Part shown: positions 1 through 11,825 of the stretch, one piece after another
How positions within the stretch are numbered: position 1 is the first letter of the stretch
How the letters are laid out: every line of letters starts with the position of its first letter
From: Podospora bellae-mahoneyi
Taxonomy: Eukaryota; Ascomycota; Sordariomycetes; Sordariales; Podosporaceae
Direction: 5' to 3'
DNA length: 64,000 bases
Assembly: GCF_035222275.1 (NCBI RefSeq)
Contig: NC_085886.1
Span: 3,534,001-3,598,000, forward strand
Notes under the pieces: generated by a model
What the model was told of the DNA's origin: nothing
The model's input: only the letters and a program-made list of their open reading frames with translations
Database searches by the model: none
Position numbers and translations under genes: made by a program

Positions 1-167
1 ACAAGGCCGAGGAGGCCACCGAGGCCATCAAGCCCGTGGTCGGCGACCTTTACCACCAGGAGAAGGGCTCGTTCCTCGGCTCGCTCTGGAAGACCTTCAC
101 CACCTGCAAGTACGTCGAGGCCGATCCCACCGTGCCGGGCACTCTCAAGTGGGCCGAGAGCAAGTAA
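1..167 (+). CDS. Fatty-acid desaturase (delta-12/omega-3 type), C-terminal end only
   Basis: Partial gene that enters from the left edge; the reading frame begins at base 3 and ends with TAA at 165-167. The visible 54 residues contain ATEAIKPVVGDLYHQ, then LW, then CKYVEAD. From memory of the family, the C-terminal tails of fungal FAD2-like membrane desaturases carry an ATxAIKPxLG block, a downstream LW and a C-x-YVE-D ending. Such enzymes introduce the second or third double bond into oleoyl or linoleoyl lipids in the endoplasmic reticulum. The histidine boxes lie outside the window, so delta-12 and omega-3 types cannot be separated. The call rests only on this tail. Confidence 0.6.
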   Translation, partial: KAEEATEAIKPVVGDLYHQEKGSFLGSLWKTFTTCKYVEADPTVPGTLKWAESK

Positions 168-639
168 AGAGCATCTCTTTTTGCTCTTGATATCATTATT
201 TCTGCTCTTCCTTGGAAAGGGGCCAAGTCCCCAGGGAATGAGAATGATTAGGGATTCATGATGGGAGGCTGGTTTGTATATACCCCAACGGCAACACAGC
301 GACGGAAGGAGTTCATCCCATTGACGACGACGAAGACGAGAAACATACAAAACAAACAAAATTAGAGCGGGTAGAGAAATAGACGATAGAGACTCGAAAA
401 AAAAAACAGCTACAAGAAGGGGCTAGAAGCAGTTAGACAGTCGAGCGAGCATTGCATGTTGAGCGAGCGGGATACTATAATTGTTATTGGAACCACAACA
501 CTCATTTGTCGGGTAAGCTGACTTGTCCATGTTGAAAAATTACCCCGCAGATAAGCATGTTACACAGCCAGCATTGATCGGACTTTGGTATAATTAAGGA
601 AATATATACAATTTCATTCTCACAATACATCTAAACCTC
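168..639. other. Convergent intergenic region, 3' UTRs
   Basis: Sequence between the convergent ends of the desaturase and the FUSC-like gene. It is AT-richer than its flanks and has a 10-A run near 399. No open frame of note and no repeat seen. Confidence 0.6.
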
Positions 640-3600
640 CTATCCTTTTCTTCGTCTCAACCCTTCACTTGCAGTCTCATTCCCCGAGTTGCCACCCAAG
701 GTTGACTCGCTCCCCTCGTACCGAAAACTGAAGTCGACCACACCAACCAACCCACTCACCGCCTTGACTAGCCCCTCCAGGTCGTCACATACCAGTGTGG
801 TGCATACCTGCAGCACAGCAAACTCTGCGTATCCCGGCTGTTCCATGTTTCTCGGATCCAGTAGATTCACCTCAACCGGCCTTCTCTTCCTTGGACGGCC
901 GCCATCGTGGTGCTCAGGGATGTGATCAAGTTTGTGGCTCGAACGAGTGGTGCGCTTCCGCAGCAACCTGTCCTCGTCGCGGTCATCTCTCCCTGTTCGG
1001 GAGTCGACTAGTCTAACGGGGGCGCCGTCCGACTCATTGTCTTCATCATCTTCTTCGCCCGTTCCTTCCTCGGAGCCATTGTCCTCATCGTCGTTGGCAT
1101 GTTTGGGGTAAGACTTGGATGACGACAGCGTCATCAGCCGTCTCGTCATCTCGTACGGCCTTGGCAAGGGCAAGAAAGGGGGTAGCCTCTGGCCTGACAA
1201 TAGAGAGTTCGACAGTAGCGTCAATGTGGACAGAATTGAGTGATGTGTTGGTCTCAGAGTGCGCAGAACCTTGGCGAGAGCGTTGAGCCATTCGCGGCTG
1301 CGGATATGGGTTTCATCGCCATCCTCCCCGTTGTGTTCTTTCGAGGTGGCGTGATAGACACGCGTAGGGTGCATGAGCGTGTAGCTTATAAGGGTGAGGT
1401 AAGCCATAATTCTTGTGCTTCCCGCAATGATGTCGTCGTAGGCTTCGCGGGGAAACTTCCCCCCTATCGTAGGCTCCCATCGCTGCCACTCGGAATGCTG
1501 CATCATGGAGGGGACCAGCATCATAACCTTGCCAAAGATTTTACGGCTAATCTTGTGAAGCTGATGAGCTGGCGTCCCGGGAATATCAACATCTCCAGCC
1601 GTGTCGTCCAGATTGGACCGAAGCGTGCTGCTGATAACACCGAAGTAGTTGGCTACCAGGTAGAGAGTTGCTGACAGATCTCTTCGGAGCCAGGTGCGAT
1701 CTGTCAATGGGGATGGAAATATCGTCCAGAAAAAGGCAACAAGACTGCCACCTGCCACGCAAGCTAGACGATACGGAGCGAGCAAGTATGTTGGATACCA
1801 GGGCTGCCCTGTTCGTTCGGCAATCTCCTTTCCAAGTCGGATAGTCTGAAGCTCATACCCGATAATGAGTACTTGGGTGACGATGGTGATCATGATGACC
1901 GGAATGAAACGAGGGTATTTGAGGAAGAAGTAGTAGCTGATGAAGATGAAAAACCACATGATCACAATGGCGCCGGCGGGCCGTTCATCGACGATATACC
2001 ATATGATCAGGGACAACACCATAGCTATGACTGTGCCTCCAACTCGGCAAAGGAAGCCAAAAAAGGACTGGCCCGATGCTGTTGATGTTAGTCAGTTCAA
2101 ACTCGACATGGCTGGCCGAAGGGATAGCTTACTCATTGTCATGCCAAGGGCGATTATGATCATGGCCCAAACCAGTCTTTGTTCCATAAAAAAGCGCTGG
2201 GTTTCTTCGAGAAAAGCCACAATCCCAACCGTCATGGTAGCACAAGCTACTCGAAACCCAAACATGGACTCTTCGGATCCCAAAAAAGCAGAAATCTTGC
2301 GTAGCCCATTGCCAAAGTGCTGCCAAGCTGTTTCTGGTGGCAGGTGCTCCGGATCCTTCTTTCGATTGTAGCCATCTCCAAAGTATACGATGGTGTTTCT
2401 GGTCTCTGTGAGATCTGGCGACTCTTCCCCTGACGAATCTTCGTTGTTAAATACGGAGAGGAGTAATTTCTTTAGCCGTTTATTCGAGGGTATAATGACC
2501 CTATTTCTAGACATAATCCCATCGGCCACCTTCTTGTCAGCAAACGCGACAAGTGCTTGAACGGCCTCACCTGAAGCGTGCATCAAATTCTCCATATAAA
2601 GAACAATGTAGAGCTGGGACTGATCTCGCTCTCGCTGCTCCGTCAAGTGTTCTTCTCCATACCCGTCTTCATTGTACTCAAGGCGAAAGCCGCGCTCTCT
2701 GACCCAAGTTCTTAGCAGTTCTCCTTTTTTGGAGTAGAAAGCGGCAACCTTTTCATCCATGACTTTGGCAAGTCTGGGGTCGCCGGGTCGAACCTGTTCG
2801 CCTTGGGCCTCAACATCTCGTGTCCGTTTTGGCCGCGGTAACAATCCTAAGCAGAGCCCAGCATGTTCCAGACCTTGATCGATAGCTCCAGACAAAATCT
2901 CGAACGGCTCATGCATTTGTTTCATGACCTCGTTCCAAACCCTCTTTTCTTTTTCTTTGGCGGCAATCTCGTCATCAGACAGCTCGTCTTCATTGCGAAG
3001 ACGGTTCCACCCACGGTGTTCCGACACTCTCTTAAAGATGTCGATGATGGTCATCATCCCAAGCCTGTCCGTTCCGGTCAGCTTCCGAGGCGTGAGAGAA
3101 ATTAAAGCATAGAGGTACTTACACCGGAATGTACACATTCCGAAATAACGAAAACAACTGCCCAATATCATCCCCGTTCAGTTTTCCCCAGGCAAAATCT
3201 CTCTTGGCAAACGGTATATCAGCATGCAGCTTCCCCGCCAACTGCCTCATCTTATCACCAGTCTCTTTCAGCTGTTTTGCAGCCCTCTCTTCCTTGGTCA
3301 ATCTCCTCCCATTCTCTTCTCTTGAACCCGTTGCATGGCTTGCGACAGCAAACATGTCCTCTTTCTCCAGTGACACCAGATACTCTCTCTGTAATTTTAC
3401 TGTCCTCCTCAACAACCCAATCGCGCCCTCAAACTCTTTGAACACCACCAACCGACTACTCATGGGAAAAATAAAGAGATTGACGGCAAAAGCCAATGCT
3501 AGTGCCACGAGCATGGCCGTCAACAACTCCCTGACAAACTTCTGTGCCGCGGTAGTTGTTGTCATGAAAGGTCCGTACGTGGCCGCGACATTGACAAAGA

Positions 3601-4291
3601 TGCTGAAGATGATGACGGGCAAGTTGAAGGCCGGCAGCTTGGCCCTCACTACATTCCCCAGCCAAATGCCAAAGAACAGCCAGACAGCGCAGACAGCCGA
3701 CTGGCTAGAGTTATATGGTACCATGGTCAAAGCCTGCCCACCCCCTGTTCCTGACGCTGGACGCGGAGCAGAAGACCTGGTGTTTTCTCGGGCCTTGACG
3801 GCCGACCAGAGTGCCAGCATGGAGATGGCGGCCCCGAGGCAAACGGAAAAGAGGTTCAGGATCATATTCATGAGAAACTTTCCCCTCGGGAGAATGGCCA
3901 GAGCGAGAACGCTGACGATGGGGACGAGGTAGCCGAGAGTGGTGAAATAGGCGGTTATGGGGGCGGCTTGGTACATGGCAATGGCGATTGTTGGAGGTAG
4001 TGACCCCTTGAACATGATGATCAAGGTACCGGCATCGAGTCCTAACCTGTTCACCAGCCTGCCCATCAAGCTTGGCTTTTTGTCTTGTGGCCCATCGTCG
4101 CCTGGCACAGCAGCAGTGTTGTGGTCGACATTGGCACCGGGTGCATTTTCGTTTCTCGATTTCGGTACCGGTGGTGTATATGAAGTCGCTTCTGGATATG
4201 TGTGTGTTGGACCGTCGAAAGGGCTTTCTGCGTCGATTATCTTCCCCCCCTCTTCCTCGCAGGTTTGTCGTTGTGCTTCATTACTGTCCAT
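640..4291 (-). CDS. Fungal FUSC/ArAE-family membrane transporter-like protein
   Basis: Three exons: 4291-3123, 3064-2133 and 2078-640, giving about 1179 residues. Both introns have GTAAG donors and CTGAC or CTAAC branch points and join in frame. Two hydrophobic blocks of several membrane helices each are visible. The N-terminal block (about residues 75-260) includes KFLMNMILNLFSVCLGAAIS, and the second (about residues 640-800) includes FRVACATMTVGIVAF. Long hydrophilic, charged stretches lie between and after them. This two-block layout fits the fungal aromatic-acid-exporter/fusaric-acid-resistance-like family (PF10337 plus DUF2421), from memory. The substrate is unknown. The longest open frame starts further upstream at a TTG; the first ATG in frame is at 4291, and a stop lies in frame at 4379-4381. 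Confidence 0.8.
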
Positions 4292-5854
4292 GCCAGCTTC
4301 GTCTCTGACGGTCAATCGGGGATGTTGTCCCAAGTTATCGGACGGAGAAAAGACAAAGGCGCCATTGTTTTTGGGCGATTATTCAGGGACAAGGACAGAG
4401 GTGTGGTGTAACTGCGTCATGGATGCCGCTTTCCCGGAATTCCATGTTACTGGCCGGTGGAGCCATGTGGAGACGGAGGTTTTACAGCGGATTCCGGCTG
4501 AACCCCAGCCAGGTTTGAGGCGGGACATTCCGCTGTCACGAAGTTGCTCCAGGTGGTATGTTCGAGAGGATGCGATTTTGCAGACGAGCACAGACCAGAC
4601 ACACCAACTATATATTGTCGGCCACCCTTTGCATTTTACTTGATTTCCTCTTTTCTTCTTCAGCTCTCTTTGCCTTCTGGCTTAGATCAAGTGTAGTACC
4701 TGTTCTTGTCAGTTTATTATCTGAAACTGCTCCAACGGAGCAGAATCTTGTTATCCTAATATTTTTTTTTTATCTCGGCTAACTGTCCTTTGGGCATGGC
4801 CATGACGGTTGGCCACAGGGTCCCTGGTCTTACACTGCCTCCAGGTGATGCGAACCCTTTTTCTTTTCATTGCACTCTCGGGTACTGCTCGAGCTGCGAG
4901 GAAGAGAGTACCTACACCTACCTACCAGCAGTGCTTCTGGATGGCCACCACCAGGCCGACAGTGCCACGGCCTGAACACACGCCTGGCCAAGACCCGTGG
5001 AACAACAAGAAGAACAAATCGAAGAAGGGCGATCCAAAACACGTTTCATGTTGCACTTGTGCTCTCTTGGGTCGAGTTACACCTGCAGCACCCTCATCGT
5101 CACCAACCAGCCAGTTATTCCATTCAGAAAGCTTGTCTGGTCTTGTCATCGCCAAAACCCCACCAAACAAGCCATGATCGGCAAAGCACCTCTCGTGGTG
5201 GTGGTCTCGGTGCCGGGCACGCCCGGATCAGCACGATGCCGTGTGGGCCGTCGCCCGAGATGCCTTCTTGCAAACCTGCGTGCATTACGTCTTGGCTCTT
5301 TCTCGATAGAGAGAGGTCTCATCCGGCCATCCGTTGTGTGACGGGAGTCTCACAACAGTGTCGTATAAGTGTTCGCTCAAGCCCACTCCCGAGAAACGAT
5401 AGAATATCGCCACAAAATTCTTCGTTGGGCAGCCTGGCCGGTTCTATTTGGGGCAGTTGCCCATTTGTCCGACCATCCTCCAGCACTGAGTTTCATGTCG
5501 GTGTAGAAGGCGAGCGGCGCGGAGGGCCATCCAACACCTCTCACCCTGCTACACCTCAGCTCTCAGCAACACTCGAGCCTCATTCACCGCAGCCTGGTTT
5601 GACCTGCTCTGCTCGCCCGCCAAACCGGGCGGCCTTGGTTGGAAGGGTGCAGACAGACAAACCTAAACCTCTGCTCCTGCTGTTTTCTCTTTTTTTCTTT
5701 TCGTCTTTTAGATTTTGTTCTCTCTCGTTTTTGTCTTCTCTTTGGCTATGTGCATCGGTTCTTTACCGACATCAATCACCACGCCGACACACCCTCCGAC
5801 ACGCCCTCCAACGACTCCCCGAGTCTCGCCTCTTGATAACTCGCAAGGTCAACG
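4292..5854. other. Divergent intergenic region with pyrimidine-rich leader
   Basis: 1.56 kb between two divergent genes. From about 5665 to 5760 the plus strand is a long C/T-rich tract, the usual look of a fungal core promoter and 5' leader just ahead of the ATG at 5855. Long frames here (for example 4870-6150) are shadows. Confidence 0.5.
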
Positions 5855-6985
5855 ATGCCAGTCTATTACACACCTCCCCCAACCCCCCCACCTGCCATCC
5901 CTTCTCCATCACCTCCGCCATCACCGCCCTTAGCCCTCCCGGACCCAGATTCCTACCCACCCTACCCCTCCTCACACTCCTCGCGCTCCCGTTCAAAGTC
6001 AACCAAATCCTCACTCTCCTCCTCTTCTTCTTCCAAGTCCAAACACAGCCACTCCTCCGACAACCACGAAGAAGGAGGCCACAAGATCCCCTACGTTTTC
6101 CTAGGCTCCATAGCCGCCGCCTCCTTCCTCGCACACAAATACTGGCCTAAAGGTTACGTCTACGGCGACAAGGAAGACTGGGAGCTGTCCAAATACGAGA
6201 GAAGGGCCAGGGAGAAATTGCAGGCCGCAAAGGCCGCCAAGAGGGGCAAGGTAAAAGAGAGGGAAGTTAAGAGTTACAGTCCCCCACCACCGGCGCACGA
6301 CGGCAGGGAGGCGAGAAGGGGTGGGTATGCCTATAAAGGGCCACCTCCGGTATCCCACAGGAGGGAAGTGTATAAAGAACAGGAGGAGGGGGAGGTGTAC
6401 AGCAACCCCGGAAGTAGAAGAGGAAGCCTGAGAGGTGCCGCCCCCCGGGGAAGAATCGATCCGAGAGGTTACTACAACGACGACGACAGAGAGTATACTA
6501 GAGGTCTCTCCGAATATGCCGTCGCTCCCTCGGTCCTGCGGAGTAAGAGCCAAAGCGGGGGAGACCAATTCTACTCTGACGTTGCGCCCTCTCGGGACCG
6601 ATCCCTTCCTCCCCGTCGCGCCTCCTCTGTTGCGAACGAAGAATATTACATGACACCGGCCATCGGTCCAGCGGCCAGCCGGAATAGAGATAGTCACTAC
6701 CCCCCGCCACCTCCGCGAAGTTATGTTTCTGGGAGGGAGTTGAGCAGACCGAGATACCTGATTGAAGAGCCCCGAGCTGGACCGTCCTTGCTTGCCAGGC
6801 CAGAAAGCATGAGGGGTAGGGAGTTGCAGAGGAGGCCATACTATGATGAAGAGGTTGTAGCCCTGAGGGCTCCGAGAGAGGAGGTTGTGTATTTGTACCG
6901 GGATGCGCCATCAGCAAGAAGCAGAAGGGCGTCTGTTGACCTGGGGGCTGGGAGGAATAGGGCATTTGACTGGGATTATCGGTGA
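5855..6985 (+). CDS. Disordered one-helix membrane protein, function unknown
   Basis: Single exon of 376 residues; the ATG follows a pyrimidine-rich leader. The first 65 residues are almost entirely Pro, Ser and Tyr (proline runs, then serine runs). One hydrophobic stretch, PYVFLGSIAAASFLAHKYW, at about residues 79-97, is followed by a basic/acidic segment with YGDKEDWELSKYERRAREKL. The remainder is Arg/Ser/Pro/Tyr-rich and probably unstructured. Proteins with a short helix followed by a GDKEDWE-like segment recur in filamentous fungi, but I know no assigned function. It may sit in a membrane through the single helix. Confidence 0.75.
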   Translation: MPVYYTPPPTPPPAIPSPSPPPSPPLALPDPDSYPPYPSSHSSRSRSKSTKSSLSSSSSSKSKHSHSSDNHEEGGHKIPYVFLGSIAAASFLAHKYWPKGYVYGDKEDWELSKYERRAREKLQAAKAAKRGKVKEREVKSYSPPPPAHDGREARRGGYAYKGPPPVSHRREVYKEQEEGEVYSNPGSRRGSLRGAAPRGRIDPRGYYNDDDREYTRGLSEYAVAPSVLRSKSQSGGDQFYSDVAPSRDRSLPPRRASSVANEEYYMTPAIGPAASRNRDSHYPPPPPRSYVSGRELSRPRYLIEEPRAGPSLLARPESMRGRELQRRPYYDEEVVALRAPREEVVYLYRDAPSARSRRASVDLGAGRNRAFDWDYR

Positions 6986-7307
6986 TGTTTCTGATTGCTG
7001 CCTGCTTCTCACGTCTCAACAGTCTAATATCTAGCTAATCAGGTAGTCATTGATCATTTGCCTTTCGTGTCCATTTTACGCCATCTACTTGCTTATGCCC
7101 CCCCTCCTCTGTTGATCCTTTTGCGATATGATGTTTGTCTGTGCCATATAAGATGCGAATGCTTGCTACCTAGATGTGTCCCATCCATGTCGGCTACAAT
7201 CAGAAGCGTCCGCAAATACCTAATCCCCTTAAATCCATGTTGCAAAAAATAATGTAACGTGTTGCTGAGAACTGCATGAGCATGTTCTAGAACACTCTTG
7301 GAGCTGC
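6986..7307. other. Convergent 3' ends
   Basis: 322 bases between the stop codons of two convergent genes. AT-rich 3' UTR sequence; no ORF or repeat worth naming. Confidence 0.6.
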
Positions 7308-10300
7308 TCATACTTCACCTGCCGTGTCCTCCTCATCTACAACAATTTTCTGGACTTTGGGCTTTCTACCCCGTTTCCCCACGGCCTTCTTCGGCTTGAC
7401 TGGAGATGCTTCGGGAGACGTCCCTTCCCCGGCAGAGCTCTTCATCGGACTCCTCTTCAGCGGACTTGGCGGAATTGGAAGCTCGTCAAGATCCAGCCCG
7501 GGGTTCCACCCTTTCCCGCCTGTCCTGGCTACCAAATAAGGGTTCAACTCGGCTTTAAACCACCTCTCACCCCGTTTGTTGCTCCTCGATCCACCCTCCA
7601 TTGCAGACAAAGCAGCTCTTGTCGTCCGCATCCGCTTCGTGCCTTGAGTTCCTTTCCCGCCTTCGCTAAGAAGACTGCTCATCTTCAGTCTCTGCTTCTG
7701 GAGGGATTGCTCATAGGCCACAATGCCACGGACATATGGGGCCACGTCGAGGACGATGAGTTTCAGCGTTCTGTCAAACACAGATGGGTCGAGATAGGAT
7801 GCCGGGATGGCGGAGGACGATTCTGGGGTTGCGATATTGTCAAAGGCAAACGCAAAGTCCATGCGCGTGATAGCCATCGATCCTGGTGTGTGAGACGTGA
7901 AGCTCGTTTGAAGACACTGAACCGCTTGTGATTCGGTTAGAGGGCAAAACTCGTCGGCCGACTGATCCTGTAGCGCCTCTATCCTTTTTTTGAGAGAGGC
8001 CTTGGCAAGAGACTTGATCGTCAATGGCAAGGAAGTTACGAGGGAGTCATAGTGAGTGGTACAGGGCGAATCAAGATGAGAAAGCCCCTGGACAAAGTCG
8101 CCCTGGGCCTTTTCGGAGAGCCCGGGCAGTGTGGCATCCATTGTTTCCTGTACAAGCGGTTAGCCAAAAAGGGAAGACTGCAAAACTTGGTGCCGCTTAC
8201 CTCTTTGTGCGTGGCGAATGACCCCAGTGAGCAGATGTCAGCCACGCTCAAGGCCTCTGTCATCTCACCAAAGGCCTCAAGAGCACCAAGCCGCCCAGCG
8301 GGGGTTGCGCTGACGGGATTGATCTTTTCCGCCCAAGTACCAAGACGAAGCGTGTCCTCCCAGTTCCCGATATCAACGCCCCAGCTCTCCCAAGCTTGCT
8401 CAAGAAGTTCCTCCTCTGCCTGCAGGGGTGTTGTCTTGTCACTGACAATGCTGTCCCTCGCCAACAGGTTCATGCCTGGCTGGTAGGTGCCCTCACTGAC
8501 GACCCGAACTACCTCCTGGTTCTCGTCAAGGTCCACCCCTTTTGGCCAGCGAGGATAAAACCAGTCAAACCCTCCTCTGCGGTCACCAACTCCCATCTGA
8601 CACCAGTACTGGAGGTCCATTGTGGCCGCACGGATGTCGCAATCTCGTGAGTCGTAGAGTGTCTCGACAGCCTGGCGGGCAAGCGCATGACCCTCATTTG
8701 CTGCAATAAGAATGAGACGGTCAACGGCAAGATCTCTCGGGGGTGGGCTGAGCCGGAAGATGCCATGCATCCTCAAGGTGTGTAAAGGAACCAGAGTCTC
8801 ATCATTGCACGTAATGATGAAGGGACGTCGGGACTGTGTGATAAGGTCAACCACTGTTGACCAAAACTGCTTGTCCTCATCATAAAGAACATCAACCTCC
8901 TCCAGCAGAATCAAGGACTGCCTTTGGCTTCTAGAAGAACCCTTCTTAACATCTGTTGGTGCTGCTGTCTCACCTGACGCGACTGTTGATGATTTTGGTT
9001 TTGCAGCCACCGCCGGATTTGTTTTGAAGAATGAAGCCATGGTAGACTGCTTGCCCGACTTTATATCGGCTGCAGTTTCGTCCTCACCCTTGGCGTCATT
9101 GCTGTCTCCCGAGGTACTGGACTCATGCTGCCGGACATGATGATTTCTGGTCATGTCACCAATCTTGGCGAGCACGTCCTTTCCAGCTCGTCTCGTGCTG
9201 GAATTAATCTCAAAGATTTCAAAGTTCAGCTCATTTGCAACTGCATGAACCATGGTCGTTTTGCCACAGCCCGGGGGACCGCTGATGATAAGTGTATTGG
9301 CCATCTTTTCGCCCTTGCCCAAACTCAGAGACCGGATGACCGTCTTTCTCAAGATGCCCCTGGCGCCACTAGCAGTCCAGTCTGCTTCGTCGCCAGAGAA
9401 GTCATCGAGCCCATAGTCCTCATTGTCACTAGAGACGATGAACCCGTCGAGCCTTCTGCGTCGCTTCTTCTTCCCATGCTTCGCCTTGGACCGTGGACTG
9501 ACTTTGTCATCTTTTGACCCTGTGTCAACTGACTGCACCACCAGTGCTTGCAGCCATTCCTTCAGGAGAAAAGCCTCTTGGCCAGGCTGGAGAACCTCGA
9601 CAGCGCATGTGGGGGCGTACTTTTGGACCCAATTTGCCGTCTCACACTGGGACTGGTCGAATGCAGAAAGAGAGGAAGAGATTGACGCAAAAAGAAGGGA
9701 GAGCTGAGCTGGTGGCTGAGCTTTTCCGCCCGTGTCTTCAGTAAAGAGTGTACGCTGAGTCCCCTTCTTGCCTGGTGCAGATGTCTGGAAAGTTTTGAGC
9801 TCCGGAAGGATACGTGCCTGAAGCTTACTTCCACTCTCAAAATGTTTCTGAGGAAGCCGCAGCTCCGGAGGAGGAGGGACGACTACATCCGTATTGATAT
9901 TACGAATGTTTTTGACAAGGGATTCTATGTTCAAGGTCATGGCTATGAGGGCCAACACTGACTCAGCAAGGGGCACCTTGACAGAAAGGCCCTTTGACTT
10001 CCGAGCTGCCAATAAACACAGATTGTCCTCTGCCACATGGGTCTCTGGTCTTCCGATCGCCTCAGGCTCGTCCTCATCGCCTCGAATATGCACCATTCCC
10101 TGCCACGGCCATGCTGGCTGCTTGGCCCCCGGGAATTTGAGGCCCAGGTTCTTGACGCCGAACTGAGGTAGAGGGGCTTTGTGCACCTGCGCGGTCCGTG
10201 GCTTCTTAGGCGAGAAAGGCGTTGAGCCGAATATTTTTGACTTGGTCTTGGTAGGCCGGGGCGAGGTCGGTTCACTGGGCTTGACATCTTCGGGTACCGC

Positions 10301-11140
10301 CTCCTGCTTTTTGGCCTTGCCGAGAAAGAATGGATGTGTCAATTTGGATGATGTTGGAGCTGCTGTCTTTGAAGCCGTGGGGTATGTCTTCTCCGTGCCA
10401 GATGCCTGCGCGGGTTCAGATTCAACTGCCGGCTGTGCAGGTGTGACTGACAGTATAGAATTGATGCGCGTGCCGATTCGAGTCCGAGTTTCCATGTCTG
10501 TTCCATATTTGATGCACACTACCATTGCCTTTGGCTTCCTGCTACGTTTCTTGGGGGCCTGTTTTTCACCCGCCGCAACAGATCCCTGCACCGTTGGTGT
10601 CGCCTTGGGTACTGGAGGAGGGCCGATTGTTCCAGTCTTGGGATCAAAAAGCAAGAGTTTTTTGGGCTTCGATGCAGTTGGTCCTGGCGCTGAGGGTTCC
10701 GTTGAAGCGGCAGTGCTGGAGGTGTCGTTACTGCTTGGTTGCGTTGCAGACGAACCCTCATGCTTACCCACAAGCTCTGGCGTATCTGTTGGACATGGTT
10801 CGCTTTGCTTGACTTTGGTGAAGAGACTGGCAATGATACTAGCCCCAGAGACCCTCGCCCGTTTGTTTGCCTTTTGTTTCTGCGGCTCCTCGGCTTCCAG
10901 TGCGTCACTACTGTTCACATTGCGTCTCTTTTTGCCCCCACTTTCGAGGGCTTGATTCACCGCCGTATCATCTTCTGTTTTACTGCTGTCCTTTGCGGTG
11001 ATCGGAGTCGATATAGGGGAGGATTCGGCAGCCTCACTTTCGAGGGCATGCGGGGTCATACGGTTTGGTGTGAAGAAAGGGTGTAGGGGTCGGTGAGCTG
11101 GAGTTGCAACCATGACTACTGGAGATGCAGTCTCGGCCAT
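7308..11140 (-). CDS. Elg1/ATAD5-type RFC-like clamp unloader
   Basis: Two exons (11140-8201 and 8147-7308; 53-nt intron with GTAAGC donor), 1259 residues. A long disordered, Lys/Ser/Pro-rich N-terminus precedes an AAA+ domain. Walker A, GPPGCGKTT, is at about residues 621-629, and FEIFEINSSTRRAGKDVL follows. The Walker B region reads LILLEEVDVLYDED, with the E-E-V-D form typical of Elg1/ATAD5 rather than the DEAD of RFC2-5. The family forms an alternative RFC complex with Rfc2-5 that removes PCNA from DNA after replication. A consensus PCNA-binding motif lies in the insert between Walker A and B (see findings). The open frame continues to a GTG at 11164; I chose the first ATG. Length is in the range of fungal homologues. 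Confidence 0.88.
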
Positions 11141-11825
11141 GGTATGAACCCTTGTATTTTTCACGGTCAGTCAAGGCCCATAGGCAATTTTCAAGCTTTG
11201 AACGGGAGGGCAAAATACCACAGCGTCGTCGCTCAGAGCAAAGGGAAGAGAGACAGCAGAGAAGAGTCGTCTGGGGGTATCATGCTGTGAAGAGAAGAGA
11301 ATGATGCATGTGAATACTCTTCGAGAGGTAAGTAATTGATGATTTTCAACCAAGACGGGACGGGAGAGAGCAGGAAGTCGAGGTGGAATCGGTGATAGGT
11401 AAAAGCAGTAAAATTGATGCTGGGAGAAAGTTACCAAGACGAGATCCTGCTTGAGAGTTGAGACCCGAAGTCGCGTCTAACTCAACTTCCACTATAACCA
11501 GTGCCTGGAGAACGCGTTCTGGCGTCTCTCTCCAGCGCGTTTGGCGCTAGCACGGGCCTGGCTAGGCCAGAACTGAAGGGTCCACTTACATCATAAGTGG
11601 GTCTATTTTTGCTGGGCGGGACAGGAATTCCAGTCCGGAGCTGGATCAAGTATTTACCGGGAATTCGGGAGCCCCGCTAAAAAGTTTCTGGACCCACCTT
11701 TCTTCACAGTGGAGCATTGCCTTTTTTTCTGTTTGGCAGAGCTTCGCATTTGACTGGTGATGGCTTCGAATTGAGCGACTCTCTGCGACCAACTCGAGGC
11801 GACGTAGCCAACCCCTCTCTCCAGA
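11141..11825. other. Divergent promoter region between clamp unloader and Utp8-like gene
   Basis: 685 bases shared by two divergently transcribed genes. No TATA element stands out. No ORF with coding character. Confidence 0.5.

Noticed and set aside
4870-6150. 426-residue plus-strand frame
   Set aside because: Runs through the promoter and leader and then out of frame over the next gene; low-complexity Ser/Pro/Arg, no domain.
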